A DNA stretch of 64,000 nt, from positions 124,001-188,000 of the forward strand of contig CACZBS010000001.1 of assembly GCA_902779455.1 (NCBI GenBank). The letters run 5' to 3'. The position numbers and the translations under genes were made by a program. Below the pieces are notes generated by a model that saw nothing but the letters and a program-made list of their open reading frames with translations, made no database searches and had not been told where the DNA came from. The stretch comes from an uncultured Prevotellaceae bacterium. GTDB taxonomy: Bacteria; Bacteroidota; Bacteroidia; Bacteroidales; Bacteroidaceae. Shown piece by piece: positions 54,217 to 63,774 of the stretch (positions within the stretch are counted from its first letter, which is position 1; each line of letters begins with the position of its first letter).

Positions 54217-55188
54217 TCATTGTTGCTCCGTCATCCGTCTGATGTCCTCAAGCTTGCTCCATTGCGAGCGGGCAGCCTCCTCGCCGACGGCAATCATGCG
54301 GCGCATGGCCTCGTTGCCGAAGCTCGACGCCTCGTAGTCAGGCAGGGGAGGGTTGATGTAGACGTCGGCCTGCTGGCGGTTCTCGTTGTATTTGCGGATG
54401 TCAGGGCGCGAGACGACCCAGTTGGCTATCTGCCCGAGGCCGATGAGGTCAGCCAGCCCCACGAGCGGGCTGTCCTTCTGCTCCTGGCGCGTGGGGTGCT
54501 TGGCCTGCTGCAGGTCGATGGCAATGACGATGTCGGCCCCCATCTGTCGCACGACGTCGACGGGCAGGTTGTTCATCATGCCGCCGTCGACCAGCGACTG
54601 GCCGTTGATGACGACGGGCTTGAACAGTCCGGGGATGGCCATCGAGGCCCGCACGGCTTGCGGCACGGTGCCTTCGTCGAGCACGACCTCAGTGGCCGTC
54701 CGCAGCTCGGCAGCGACGCATCGGAAGGGAATCTTCAGCGACGCGAACTCCACGGCATCCCTGGCCGCCAGCATCGAGTCGACGACCTGCTCGACGCGCC
54801 CGCCGCGCAGGACGCCCCACGAGGGGTTGCCCTTGTCGAGCACGGGGAAGCCGAAGATGTAGGTCACGCCGTTCACCTGCTTGAAGGGCTCGCCGCTCAG
54901 CTCCATGTTGCGGTCGGTCAGCAGCGAGAGCCACTCCTGCTGGCTGAACAGCGAGTCGAGCTCGGCCGACGAGTAGCCCGCAGCATAGAGGCTTCCGACG
55001 ATGGCGCCGATGCTCGTGCCTGCGATATAGTCGATGGGCAGGCCCGCCTCTTCGATGACTTTCAGGGCGCCAACCTCGGCCGCTCCTTTGGCACCGCCGC
55101 CCCCAAGCACCAGTCCGATCCTTGGGCGTCGGGCGCTGGCGGAGAGCAGCAGCGCCAGGCAGATGATGAGAAGTGAGAGTCGTTTCAT
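54217..55188 (-). CDS. Patatin-like phospholipase with signal peptide
   Basis: 323 residues with a signal peptide (MKRLSLLIICLALLLSASARR). The Ser-Asp dyad is intact: oxyanion loop GGGGAKG at 30-36, nucleophile S59 in GTSIGA, and D201 in DGGMMN. It has no C-terminal outer-membrane barrel, unlike longer patatin-BamA fusions. Likely a periplasmic lipase or esterase. It overlaps the MFS gene by 4 bp (ATGA) and is the last of a three-gene operon. Confidence 0.9.
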   Translation of the reverse strand: MKRLSLLIICLALLLSASARRPRIGLVLGGGGAKGAAEVGALKVIEEAGLPIDYIAGTSIGAIVGSLYAAGYSSAELDSLFSQQEWLSLLTDRNMELSGEPFKQVNGVTYIFGFPVLDKGNPSWGVLRGGRVEQVVDSMLAARDAVEFASLKIPFRCVAAELRTATEVVLDEGTVPQAVRASMAIPGLFKPVVINGQSLVDGGMMNNLPVDVVRQMGADIVIAIDLQQAKHPTRQEQKDSPLVGLADLIGLGQIANWVVSRPDIRKYNENRQQADVYINPPLPDYEASSFGNEAMRRMIAVGEEAARSQWSKLEDIRRMTEQQ

Positions 55189-56522
55189 TGTCGGATGATG
55201 TTGGGTTGTTGGAGACCATAGCCCTTCCTGCCGTCAGTCCACAACAGGGCGAGGGCTACGACGACGCCCGCCAGGGCCGTGAAGACAAAGATGAGCATGC
55301 CGCTGGTGTAGCTGGGGTCGTGCTCGTTGGCACGCCCCACCATCATGGGGATGACGGCCCGTCCGAAGTTCTGGATGAAGAAGATGAGGGAGTAGGCCGT
55401 GCCGAGACATTTCAGCGGTATGATCTTGGGAACGCAGGGCCACAGCGCGGCTGGTGCGAGCGAATAGCCGATGGCCAGGATGACCATGAGCGTCAGGGCA
55501 AACATGCTGCTGTGAAGGGGCAGGCTGAAGGAGAAGTGGACGAAGGCCAGCATGGCGGTGCCGATGATGACGAGGGTGACGCCGTGGCCCCTGCGGTCGT
55601 AGAACGAGCCGAACAGCGGCGTCAGCAGCATCGTCCCGAAGGGGGCTATCGAACTGAAGAATCCGGCGATGTCAGGGTCGACGCCGTACTTGACCACCAT
55701 CAGCTTTGTCGCAAACTTGAGGAAGGGCGACACGGCGGAATAGAACAGCACCACGAAGAGCGTGATGAGCCAGAAGCCTGGATTGCGCACGATCAGCCCG
55801 ATGTCCTTCAGGCGGAACTCGTCGTTGTCGCTGCGCGTCGCACCGCTGGGCTGGCTGGCGTCTAACCTGCGATCCATCACGCAGAAGACGAGGAACGCGA
55901 GCAGTCCGATGATGAGGAAGGCGAGGGCGACGAGCAGCGGCGTGCTGAGTGTGAAGCGCTGCGCGATGGGGGCCGAGACGCTCAGCGCGGCGGCTGTGCC
56001 GAAGCGGGCCATGGCCAGCTGGAGCCCCATGGCCAGCGCCAGCTCATGGCCGGTGAACCATCGCACCATGGCCTTCGACACTGAGATGCCGCACATCTCA
56101 TAGCCTACGCCAAAGACGGCAAAGCCGAGCGACATGACGGCTGCCGACTTGGGAATGGAGAACTGCGCGAAGGGAATCGTCAGCTCCGAGTTGCCGAAAT
56201 CGGCCGTCAGCCCGTAGAGCTTCAGCAGCACGCCGGCTACCATCAGCGAGCAAGCCAACGTGCCCGTGAAGCGCACGCCCATCTTGTCGAGGATGAGCCC
56301 CGAGAAGAAGAGCATCAGCAGGAAGACATTGATGAAGCTGCCGGCGCCCGAGAAGAATCCGTAGTCGCTCGACGACCACCCGAGGCCTCCCTCCGAGCGC
56401 GGTGCTTCGAGCATCGACTCGAGGGGTGACATGACGTCATTGACAAAGTAGCCCATCATCATGGCCGTAGCCACGATGATGAGCACTGTCCAGCGTGCAG
56501 CAGGCGAGTCGTTGAGCCTCAT
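55185..56522 (-). CDS. MFS transporter (MFSD1-like), second of a tandem pair
   Basis: 445 residues with 12 membrane helices. The motif GLILDKMGVRFTGTL after helix 2 is the MFS loop 2-3 signature, and GSFYDRRGHG repeats it in the second half. It is clearly a paralogue of the next gene upstream, sharing DKMGVRFT, GYEMCGISVSK versus GCEMAGITVSR, and related C-terminal helices. The substrate is unknown; the related eukaryotic MFSD1 carries dipeptides, so peptides or amino acids are possible. A 3-bp gap separates it from its paralogue. Confidence 0.88.
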   Translation of the reverse strand: MRLNDSPAARWTVLIIVATAMMMGYFVNDVMSPLESMLEAPRSEGGLGWSSSDYGFFSGAGSFINVFLLMLFFSGLILDKMGVRFTGTLACSLMVAGVLLKLYGLTADFGNSELTIPFAQFSIPKSAAVMSLGFAVFGVGYEMCGISVSKAMVRWFTGHELALAMGLQLAMARFGTAAALSVSAPIAQRFTLSTPLLVALAFLIIGLLAFLVFCVMDRRLDASQPSGATRSDNDEFRLKDIGLIVRNPGFWLITLFVVLFYSAVSPFLKFATKLMVVKYGVDPDIAGFFSSIAPFGTMLLTPLFGSFYDRRGHGVTLVIIGTAMLAFVHFSFSLPLHSSMFALTLMVILAIGYSLAPAALWPCVPKIIPLKCLGTAYSLIFFIQNFGRAVIPMMVGRANEHDPSYTSGMLIFVFTALAGVVVALALLWTDGRKGYGLQQPNIIRQ

Positions 56523-56525
56523 GCG

Positions 56526-58148
56526 TCAGTCCTTGATGTTGGGCTCCTCAAGTCCGAGGCCCTTCTTCTTGTCGACGGCCTTCAGCACGAAGCCGAGGAT
56601 GAGGGCGGCCACACCCAGCGATGCCAGCATGACCAGCGGAGCCGTGTAGTTGAACTGCGTCGGGTCGGTGACGCCTGGGTTGGTCTTGTCGAGCACCTTG
56701 CCGATGAGCAGGGGGAACAGCCAGAGGCCGATGTTCTGGATCCAGAAGATCAGGGCATAGGCCGAGCCAATCACTTTCGCGTCGACCAGCTTGGGCACTG
56801 AGGGCCACAGCGAGGCCGGCACCAGCGAGAACGATGCGCCAAGCACCAGGATGGTGAGGTAGGCAATGGCGATGCCGCCGACGGGACTGCCCTTGAACAT
56901 CGGCAGGATGAAGGCGAACGTCAGGTGGCAGGCGATAAGCAGCACAGAGCCCAGCACGAGCATGGAAGCGGCCTTGCCCTTGTGGTCGACATAGGAGCCG
57001 AGAATGGGGGTGATCAGTACGGCCAGGAGGGGGAACACGGCGAAGATGGATTCGGCCGACTGGCGCATATAGCCCATGTAGCAATAGGTGACGAGGGCTA
57101 CGATGGAGAGGCCGAGGAGTCCGTACTGGCGGCTCTTCACCTTCTGGAAGTTAGAGGCGAAGCCAGCAGCAGCCACGACGAGCATGATGACATACTGGAC
57201 GATGGTGACGCTCGATGAGGCCCAGAACGAATCGGCGGCGGGCTCCGTCAGCGTCAGGTTGCACTGCAGCATGTTGACGGCATACTTCTGGAAGGGGAAG
57301 ATGGCTGAATAGTAGAGCACGCAAAGCAGGGCGACGAGCCAGAAACCGCTGTCGGTCAGGATCTTGCCGAGGTCGCTGATCTTGAACGGGTCGTCCTTCT
57401 CCTCGGCCTCGCCCGTCTGGGCGTCGAGCTTCTTGTCCATGAAGAAGTAGACGATGAACATGATCAGGGCAATGCACATCAGCACTACGCCAAAGGCTAC
57501 GGAACGGCTCACGCTCACCTCGCCGCCCAGCTTGGCAAAGAAGGGCGAGAAGATCATGCACGTGGCAACACCCAGACGGGCCAATGCCATCTCGGAGCCC
57601 ATGGCCAGGGCCATCTCGCGGCCCTTGAACCACTTGACGATACCGCGTGAGACGGTGATGCCGGCCATCTCGCATCCGCAGCCGAAGATCATGAATCCGC
57701 AGGCGGCAAACTTGGCTGAGGCGGGCATGCCCTCATAGAAGGGCGAGACGCCGAGCTCATCGAAGACGGGGATGTAGTTCAGGTTGTTGGTGAACCATGC
57801 CTCCAGGCCGCTGCCCATGAAGGCCTCGCTCACGGCATACCACTTGATCAAGGCGCCGCAGAGCATCACGGCGCCTGACAGCACGGCCGTGAAGCGCACA
57901 CCCATCTTGTCGAGGATGATGCCTGCGAAGATGAGGAAGAAGACGAACACGTTGAGGAACACCTCGGAGCCCTGCATGGTGCCGAAGGCCGTGGAGTCCC
58001 ATCCGCGCGTCTCCTGCATCAGGTCCTTGATGGGTGAGAGGATGTCCATGAAGATGTAGCTGCAGAACATGGCGAGGGCCAGCAGCAGCAGTGCGGTCCA
58101 GCGCATGCCGGCGCTGTCACGCAGAGTCTTTTGAATTGCTTGTGTCAT
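56526..58148 (-). CDS. MFS transporter (MFSD1-like), first of a tandem pair
   Basis: 540 residues with 12 membrane helices and a central cytoplasmic loop rich in acidic and basic residues (FFMDKKLDAQTGEAEEKDDPF). MFS loop motif GIILDKMGVRFTAVL is seen; ILGSYVDHKGKAASM is the second-half copy. It is about 95 residues longer than its partner, mainly in the first half and loops. First gene of the MFS-MFS-patatin operon. Its promoter (58193-58200) faces that of the alpha/beta hydrolase across a 24-bp palindrome. Confidence 0.88.
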   Translation of the reverse strand: MTQAIQKTLRDSAGMRWTALLLLALAMFCSYIFMDILSPIKDLMQETRGWDSTAFGTMQGSEVFLNVFVFFLIFAGIILDKMGVRFTAVLSGAVMLCGALIKWYAVSEAFMGSGLEAWFTNNLNYIPVFDELGVSPFYEGMPASAKFAACGFMIFGCGCEMAGITVSRGIVKWFKGREMALAMGSEMALARLGVATCMIFSPFFAKLGGEVSVSRSVAFGVVLMCIALIMFIVYFFMDKKLDAQTGEAEEKDDPFKISDLGKILTDSGFWLVALLCVLYYSAIFPFQKYAVNMLQCNLTLTEPAADSFWASSSVTIVQYVIMLVVAAAGFASNFQKVKSRQYGLLGLSIVALVTYCYMGYMRQSAESIFAVFPLLAVLITPILGSYVDHKGKAASMLVLGSVLLIACHLTFAFILPMFKGSPVGGIAIAYLTILVLGASFSLVPASLWPSVPKLVDAKVIGSAYALIFWIQNIGLWLFPLLIGKVLDKTNPGVTDPTQFNYTAPLVMLASLGVAALILGFVLKAVDKKKGLGLEEPNIKD

Positions 58149-58192
58149 AACTGTGTTGTTTTATTATGGTTGTTTTGCTTTCTTCGCGACCG

Positions 58193-58200
58193 CAAAGTTA
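58193..58200 (-). promoter_or_regulatory. -7 box of the MFS-MFS-patatin operon
   Basis: TAACTTTG on the minus strand, 44 bp before the start at 58148. CTTTTC, one end of the palindrome, lies 24 bases upstream. Confidence 0.65.
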
Positions 58201-58218
58201 CAAAAAAGAAATGAAACA

Positions 58219-58242
58219 GAAAAGAAAATCGATTTTCTTTTC
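58219..58242. promoter_or_regulatory. 24-bp perfect palindrome between divergent promoters
   Basis: Perfect dyad centred on CG (core GAAAATCGATTTTC). Its ends fall on the -33 positions of both the minus-strand MFS promoter and the plus-strand hydrolase promoter. The central CG is typical of LacI-type operators, but no LacI gene is in the window. Confidence 0.65.
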
Positions 58243-58261
58243 ATTTCTCTCACTTTTTTTG

Positions 58262-58269
58262 TAAATTTG
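58262..58269 (+). promoter_or_regulatory. -7 box of the alpha/beta hydrolase gene
   Basis: TAAATTTG, 33 bp before the ATG at 58303. The end of the 24-bp palindrome sits about 24 bases upstream. Confidence 0.65.
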
Positions 58270-58302
58270 CCGCACAATCATTAATCGGTTAAAGGAGATA
58301 TT

Positions 58303-59559
58303 ATGAAAAAGAAACTGGTCCTTACAGCTTTGTTTTACCTGACGGCGCTCGCCGGAGGGGCCCAGGTGCAACCTTCATCAGCGCTGATGGGGGCTTGGAC
58401 GGGCAAACTCAACGTGATGGGCACGTCGCTCACACTGGTGCTCCATCTTGATGAGGCCGAAGGCCATGTGAAGGCCTCGCTCGACAGTCCTGACCAAAGT
58501 GCGAAGGGCATCCCCTGCGAGACGGAGTTCCTCTCGGACGACTCCGTGGCCGTCAAGGTGGCGATGATCAATGCCACGTATCGTGCCCGGCTGGCGGATG
58601 AAGGGCTCAACGGCACCTTCACGCAGATGGGAATGTCGTTCCCGTTGATTCTCAAGAAAGGGGAGGAGACGTTGCGTCGTCCGCAGACCCCTCAGCAACC
58701 CTATCCCTACAAGACTGAGGAGGTGACGTTCTGCAACGAGGCTGACGGCGCCACGCTGGCCGGGACGCTGACCTATCCCGTCGGCTTCGAGACGATGAAG
58801 AAGGGGCGGGTGCCCGTGGTGCTGATGGTGACAGGCAGTGGCCAGGAGAACCGCGACGAGGAGATCTACGACCATAAGCCTTTCCTCGTCATTGCCGACT
58901 ACCTGGCTCGTCGGGGCATTGCCTCGTTGCGCTACGACGACCGTGCAACGGGGGCCAGCGTCGGCGGTGAGGTGGCGAATGCTACGACAGAGGACTTCAT
59001 GCGCGATGCTGCGGCGGGAATAGCCTGTCTGCGCTCCATGAAGGCCTTTGGCCGCGTGGGGTGTCTCGGCCATAGCGAAGGCGGCTCGATTGCCTTTATG
59101 CTCGCCTCACGTGGGCAAGCCGACTTCATCGTCTCGTTGGCAGGTCCGGGCGTCAAGGGCGACACGCTGCTTGCTGCCCAGGTGAACCGCATCATGAAGT
59201 CGGCCGCCATGACGACGGAGAAGTATCGTCAGCAGGCAGCCGTCCAGCAGTCGCCCTGGATGCGCTGGTTCATCGACTACGACCCCGCAGCCGATATCCG
59301 TCAGGCGCGTTGTCCTGTCTTCGCCCTGAACGGCGACAACGACTGTCAGGTCGTCTCGTCGCTGAATCTCGAAGCCATCCGCCGTCTGTTGCCTCCGTCG
59401 AAGAAGAATCTCGTCAAGGAGTATGCCTCGCTCAATCATCTTTTCCAGCACAGCACAACAGGGCTCCCGATGGAATATAGGCAGATTGAGGAGACTATAT
59501 CTGAGGAGGTGCTTGACGACATTGCCACATGGATTGTCAACCAGGCGGCGTCGAGATAG
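58303..59559 (+). CDS. Secreted alpha/beta hydrolase
   Basis: 418 residues with a signal peptide (MKKKLVLTALFYLTALAGGAQ). The N-terminal about 110 residues form a small beta domain (GAWTGKLNVMGTSLTLVLHLDE). The alpha/beta hydrolase domain follows from about 140, with oxyanion region VLMVTGSGQENRDEE, nucleophile S258 in GHSEGG, acid NGDNDCQV and histidine ASLNHLFQH. Such DUF3887/esterase-like enzymes act on esters or peptides in the periplasm; the substrate is unknown. It is divergent from the MFS-patatin operon and shares a palindrome with it. A strong terminator follows. Confidence 0.88.
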   Translation: MKKKLVLTALFYLTALAGGAQVQPSSALMGAWTGKLNVMGTSLTLVLHLDEAEGHVKASLDSPDQSAKGIPCETEFLSDDSVAVKVAMINATYRARLADEGLNGTFTQMGMSFPLILKKGEETLRRPQTPQQPYPYKTEEVTFCNEADGATLAGTLTYPVGFETMKKGRVPVVLMVTGSGQENRDEEIYDHKPFLVIADYLARRGIASLRYDDRATGASVGGEVANATTEDFMRDAAAGIACLRSMKAFGRVGCLGHSEGGSIAFMLASRGQADFIVSLAGPGVKGDTLLAAQVNRIMKSAAMTTEKYRQQAAVQQSPWMRWFIDYDPAADIRQARCPVFALNGDNDCQVVSSLNLEAIRRLLPPSKKNLVKEYASLNHLFQHSTTGLPMEYRQIEETISEEVLDDIATWIVNQAASR

Positions 59560-59577
59560 GAAAAGGAATGACAAGAG

Positions 59578-59626
59578 AAAGCCGTTGGCTGCGACTCATG
59601 ATGATGTGCAGCCAACGGCTTTTTCT
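59578..59626 (+). terminator. Terminator between the convergent hydrolase and S9 peptidase genes
   Basis: Perfect 15-bp stem (59578-59592 with 59608-59622) with a 15-nt loop, followed by TTTTCTG. The left A run gives the minus strand a T tract as well, so it may work both ways. Confidence 0.85.
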
Positions 59627-59645
59627 GTTTAGGTGTCTTGACGCC

Positions 59646-61835
59646 TTATTGCTTCAGCCAGCGGTCGAGCCAGGCGAAGTAGGTGCGCTGCCAGAGAATG
59701 CCGTTCTGGGGCTTGAGCACCCAGTGGTTCTCGTCGGGGAAGATGAGCAGCTGAGCCTCAACACCCTGCATGCGGGCGGCGTTGAAGGCCGACATGCCCT
59801 GTGTGGCGTTGATGCGATAGTCCTTCTCGCCATGGATGCAGAGGATGGGCGTGTCCCACTTGCCGACGTAGCGGTGGGGCGAGTTCATATAGGTGCGGCT
59901 GGCGTTAGCCGTGCGGTCAACGTTCCAGTAGGCATCGTCGTACTCCCAGTTGGAGAACCAGTTCTCCTCTGTCTCAGTGTACATCGCCTCGAGGTTGAAG
60001 GCACCGTCGTGGGCGATGAAGCACTTGAAGCGCTTCTGATGATGGCCAGCCAGATAGTAGACGGAGAAACCGCCGAACGAGGCGCCCACGGCGCCCATAC
60101 GGTCCTTGTCGACGTAAGGCAGGTTCTGAGCGGCGTCGTCAATAGCCGTGAGATAGTCCTGCATGCACTGACCTGTCCAGTCGCCTGAGATCTGCTCGCA
60201 CCATTCGCTGCCGAAGCCGGGCAGTCCGTGGCGGTTGGGCGCGATGATGACGTAGCCCTGCGAGGCCATGATGAAGAAGTTCCAGCGGTAGCTCCAGAAC
60301 TGGCTGACGGGGCTCTGCGGTCCGCCTTCGCAGAAGAGCAGGGTGGGGTACTTCTTCGTCTCGTCGAAGTTCGGGGGCAGGATGATCCAGTAGAGCATGT
60401 CGCGGCCGTCAGTGGTCTTCACCCAGCGCTGGTCGACGGTGGGCTTGGCCAGCTGGTCGAGGATCTCCTTGTTGACGTCAGTGATCTGCTTCACCTCGGC
60501 AACGTTCATCTCCTCGTCTTCCTCGAGCGTGTTAGGCGTGACGACGTAGAGGTCGGCAGGTGCTGTGTAGCTGTGGCGCTCCATGAGGAGCTGGCTGCCG
60601 TTGTTGAGCATCTGCAGGCTTCCGAAGTCGGCCCACTCGTTGCTGAGCTGTCGCACCTCCATGTCCTTGGTGACGGCATAGAGGTTCTCCGTGGCATGCC
60701 AAACGCCGATGAAATAGATGAGGGCTGCCTCGTCGTCGCTCCAGCAGAAGTCGTCGACGTTGGAGTCGAACGTCTCCGTGAGGTATTGCTTCTCGCCCGT
60801 TGCGAGGTCATAGCAGCAGAGGCGCTGACGGTCGCTCTCGTAGCCGTCGCGGGCCATCGACAGCCATGCGACGTATTTGCCGTCGGGCGAGAACTTCGGG
60901 TTCTGGTCGTAGCCGGGATTGTTCTTGAGGTTCTGCTCGCTGTTGACGAGCTGCGTGCGCAGTGTCTTCGTGGCGACGACCTCCGGCTCCTTGTAGTCGG
61001 CCGGCTTGCAGAGGTTGCGCGTCTCACGCGTTCCTATTGTATAGAGATAGATGTCGGAGTCAGTCGAGATGGAGTAGGCGCGACCCGTCTTCTTGCGGCA
61101 GGTGTAGGCAATCTGCTCGCCGTCAGGGCTGAAGTCGAGCTGCTCGATGCCTCCGAAGGGCTCCATGGGGCACTCGAAGGGCTCACCCTCGAGCACATCG
61201 GTCATCTCGCTGCTGATCTTCGAGCCGTCGAAGTCGGCCACGAAGGGGTGCTGGATAGATTCGACATAGTGGTCCCAGTGGCGATACATGAGGTCGTTGA
61301 CGACGCGTCCTGTCGACAGCGGCAGGTCGTCGGGGCGTGCCTCGATAATGTCGTTGAAAGGCATCGACTTAATCAGTACGACGCGGTTCATCGTGGGGGC
61401 GAACTTGAATCCCTCGACGCTGCCCTCCGTCTCGGAGAGCTGTCGGCGGGCGGAGCCGTCAGCCTTCATGCTCCACACCTCGCCCTCGCGGATGAAGGCG
61501 ATGGTCTCAGCGTCGAGCCATGCGGGGTCGGTCTCGTTCTGGGCGTCGGAGGTCAGCTGGCGCTGCTCGCTTCCGTCGGCGTTCATCATCCACAGCACCT
61601 GGTGGCTCTTGTTCTCCTTGACACTGTAGTAGCCCATCTGGAAGACCACCTTGCTACCGTCAGGCGATGCGGCGTAGGCGGCGATGCGGCTCATGGCCCA
61701 CAGGGCCTCGGGCGTCATCTGGTCGCTCTCGAGCGTGACGGTCTGTTTCTCGATGTTCACGGCTGTTTCCTTGTCGTTAGTGCCGCAGGCAGCCATCATG
61801 GCGGCCGCCACGGCGATAGTCAATGCTTTGTTCAT
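59646..61835 (-). CDS. S9 family prolyl oligopeptidase (dipeptidyl-peptidase 5-like) lipoprotein
   Basis: 729 residues from the ATG at 61835; the frame runs further up but only through the end of yidC. Lipoprotein signal with lipobox MAAC (Cys near residue 17). An N-terminal beta-propeller (about 60-450; repeats such as PDGSKVVFQM, PDGEQIAYTC, PDGKYVAWLSM) precedes an alpha/beta hydrolase domain with nucleophile S586 in GASFGG, then HGEKDYRI and DENHWVLKP with the catalytic His. It removes dipeptides at the cell surface or periplasm, as in P. gingivalis DPP5. It lies 13 bp after yidC, probably in the same transcript. Confidence 0.9.
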   Translation of the reverse strand: MNKALTIAVAAAMMAACGTNDKETAVNIEKQTVTLESDQMTPEALWAMSRIAAYAASPDGSKVVFQMGYYSVKENKSHQVLWMMNADGSEQRQLTSDAQNETDPAWLDAETIAFIREGEVWSMKADGSARRQLSETEGSVEGFKFAPTMNRVVLIKSMPFNDIIEARPDDLPLSTGRVVNDLMYRHWDHYVESIQHPFVADFDGSKISSEMTDVLEGEPFECPMEPFGGIEQLDFSPDGEQIAYTCRKKTGRAYSISTDSDIYLYTIGTRETRNLCKPADYKEPEVVATKTLRTQLVNSEQNLKNNPGYDQNPKFSPDGKYVAWLSMARDGYESDRQRLCCYDLATGEKQYLTETFDSNVDDFCWSDDEAALIYFIGVWHATENLYAVTKDMEVRQLSNEWADFGSLQMLNNGSQLLMERHSYTAPADLYVVTPNTLEEDEEMNVAEVKQITDVNKEILDQLAKPTVDQRWVKTTDGRDMLYWIILPPNFDETKKYPTLLFCEGGPQSPVSQFWSYRWNFFIMASQGYVIIAPNRHGLPGFGSEWCEQISGDWTGQCMQDYLTAIDDAAQNLPYVDKDRMGAVGASFGGFSVYYLAGHHQKRFKCFIAHDGAFNLEAMYTETEENWFSNWEYDDAYWNVDRTANASRTYMNSPHRYVGKWDTPILCIHGEKDYRINATQGMSAFNAARMQGVEAQLLIFPDENHWVLKPQNGILWQRTYFAWLDRWLKQ

Positions 61836-61848
61836 ATTAAGTTCTTGG

Positions 61849-63729
61849 TTAGCGTTTAAGGTTCTCGCGCTGTCGCTGCATCTCGGCGGCCTGCTTCTGC
61901 ATGGCTTCAAGCCGTGCGGCCAGTCCGCTCTGCTTCTTCGGGTTGTTCTGGTTCTCGCGATAGTTCTGTTCGAGCTTGGCGAGCAGCTTCTCGTCGTTGG
62001 TCGTCTTGCGGAGGATGAACATGATGGCAGCCGAGAAGAAGAGCGAGATGAAGTAGTAGAAGTTGAGGCCGCTGGAGTAGTCGTTGAAGATGAAGAAGAA
62101 CATCAGGGGCATGAGGTACATCATCCACTGCATCATCTTCATCTGCTCAGCCTGCTGGCCCACCATCTGGTCGCGCTGCTGGCGCATGGTCATGTAGCTG
62201 TAGAGGATGTTGGCTACGCAGAAGAGGATGCAGGTCAGCGAGAGGTGGTCGCCGATGCCCCAGATGGGCTTGGCCCACTCGATGATGGGGTCGTAGGTGG
62301 AGAGGTCGTTCATCCAGAGGAACGACTCGCCGCGCAGCTGGATGGCGTTAGGCACGAAGAAGAACATGGCCATCCAGATAGGCATCTGGATGAGCATGGG
62401 CAGACAGCCGCTAAGGGGCGAGACACCATACTTGGCATACATCGACATCATGGCCTGCTGCTTCATCATCTGGTCCTCGGGCTTGTCGTACTGGCGGGTG
62501 GCCTCGTCGAGTTTCGGCTTCAGGACGCGCATCTTGGCCGACGACATGTAGCTCTTCTTCACCATGGGGAAGGTGATGGCCTTGAGCAGCAGGGTGATCA
62601 GGATGAGGACGATGCCCATGGGCAGGCCCCACGAGGTCAGCCAGTCGAAGACGTAGATGGTGAACCAGCGGTTGATCCAGCGCACGAGCCACCATCCGAG
62701 GTAGACGAGCTTCTCCAGGTCGAGGTCCTTGCCGAATCGGCTCTGCTCCTCCACCTGCTTGATGAGGCGGAAGTCGTTGGGGCCGAGGTAAAGCTCAAGC
62801 TCCGTCGGCTGCAGTCCTGAGGGGTCGAAGGCCGTCTGAAGCTGGGCATTATAATATTTGAGGAATCCGGAGCCCTTCTCTTGGGGGACGCTGCGGAGCT
62901 GTGCACCCTGCTGGAAGTTGTCCTTCGAGATGAGCACGGCCGAGAAGAACTGGTTCTTGAAGGCCACCCAGTCGAGCTCCTCCTCGACGGTCTTCGTCTT
63001 CTCCGACGTCTCGCTCAGCTGCTCCGTGCCGCCCGCGTGCTCCTTGTAGGTCAGCGTGGCGTAGCGGTTCTCAAACGTGAAGCCCTTCTCCTGCTGGCGG
63101 CAGGAGTCCTGCCATTCGATGGCCAGCGTCTTGGTGGTCGGGGCGAAGTGGCGGCTGAGGCCCTGGGCCTGGAACTGCATGTGGAGCAGATAGTCAGGGC
63201 CCAGCTCATAGCGGAAGACGATCTGACCGCCGTCGGCGGCCGCAGCCGTCATGGTCAGCGTCGAGTCAGTCTGTTCGGAGGGGGTGAAGTATAGGTCGCG
63301 CGTGACGATGTTGTCGTCCTTGCCCGCGATGAGGAAGTTCATCTGCTGACCCTCAGGCGTGAAGAGCGTGACGTCCTCGGCGCCGTTGCGGTCCTTGAAG
63401 CCCAGGATGCGGGCGCTGCTCAGCGTGCCGCCCTTGGTGCTGAAGGTGAGGGCGAGCTTGCCGTTGCGGAGCTCTATCTGCTCCTCAGAGCCGTTCAGCG
63501 CAGCATAGAAGAGCGCCGTCGTGTCGCCCTTGGCGGCAGCCTCGGCAGCCTCGCGGCGGGCCTCCTCGGCCTCGAGCATCTGCTTCTGTGCGGCTGCGGC
63601 AGCCGTGGCGATGCTGTCTTGTTGTCTTTGGTGGGCTTCGACCTCCTCCTTCGAGGGCTGGTTATACCAGCTGAAGCCAATCAGTAGTGCGGCCATCAAC
63701 AGAAGGCCTGTCAGGGTGTTCTTGTTCAT
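61849..63729 (-). CDS. yidC: Membrane protein insertase YidC
   Basis: 626 residues. N-terminal membrane anchor (MNKNTLTGLLLMAALLIGFSWYNQP), a Glu/Ala-rich coiled stretch, a periplasmic beta domain (about 75-350), and the Oxa1/YidC core with five helices (about 365-590): GLPMGIVLILITLLLKAITFP, YGVSPLSGCLPMLIQMPIWMAMFFFVP. The positively charged C-terminal tail ends RQRENLKR. It inserts and folds inner-membrane proteins with or without SecYEG. The promoter at 63775-63806 is one half of a symmetric divergent pair. Confidence 0.95.
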   Translation of the reverse strand: MNKNTLTGLLLMAALLIGFSWYNQPSKEEVEAHQRQQDSIATAAAAAQKQMLEAEEARREAAEAAAKGDTTALFYAALNGSEEQIELRNGKLALTFSTKGGTLSSARILGFKDRNGAEDVTLFTPEGQQMNFLIAGKDDNIVTRDLYFTPSEQTDSTLTMTAAAADGGQIVFRYELGPDYLLHMQFQAQGLSRHFAPTTKTLAIEWQDSCRQQEKGFTFENRYATLTYKEHAGGTEQLSETSEKTKTVEEELDWVAFKNQFFSAVLISKDNFQQGAQLRSVPQEKGSGFLKYYNAQLQTAFDPSGLQPTELELYLGPNDFRLIKQVEEQSRFGKDLDLEKLVYLGWWLVRWINRWFTIYVFDWLTSWGLPMGIVLILITLLLKAITFPMVKKSYMSSAKMRVLKPKLDEATRQYDKPEDQMMKQQAMMSMYAKYGVSPLSGCLPMLIQMPIWMAMFFFVPNAIQLRGESFLWMNDLSTYDPIIEWAKPIWGIGDHLSLTCILFCVANILYSYMTMRQQRDQMVGQQAEQMKMMQWMMYLMPLMFFFIFNDYSSGLNFYYFISLFFSAAIMFILRKTTNDEKLLAKLEQNYRENQNNPKKQSGLAARLEAMQKQAAEMQRQRENLKR

Positions 63730-63774
63730 TACTTAATTCTTTGTCGTATATATACTTCTTTATCTTTGAGCCTG

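Noticed and set aside
55173..55865. Plus-strand open frame over the MFS gene
   Set aside because: Antisense to the MFS gene; no domain visible.
60228..61859. 543-codon open frame on the plus strand
   Set aside because: It is antisense to the S9 peptidase gene and reads as Val/Glu/His-rich sequence with no domain.
61684..62820. 378-codon open frame on the plus strand over yidC
   Set aside because: Antisense to yidC; histidine- and valine-rich without any recognisable motif.
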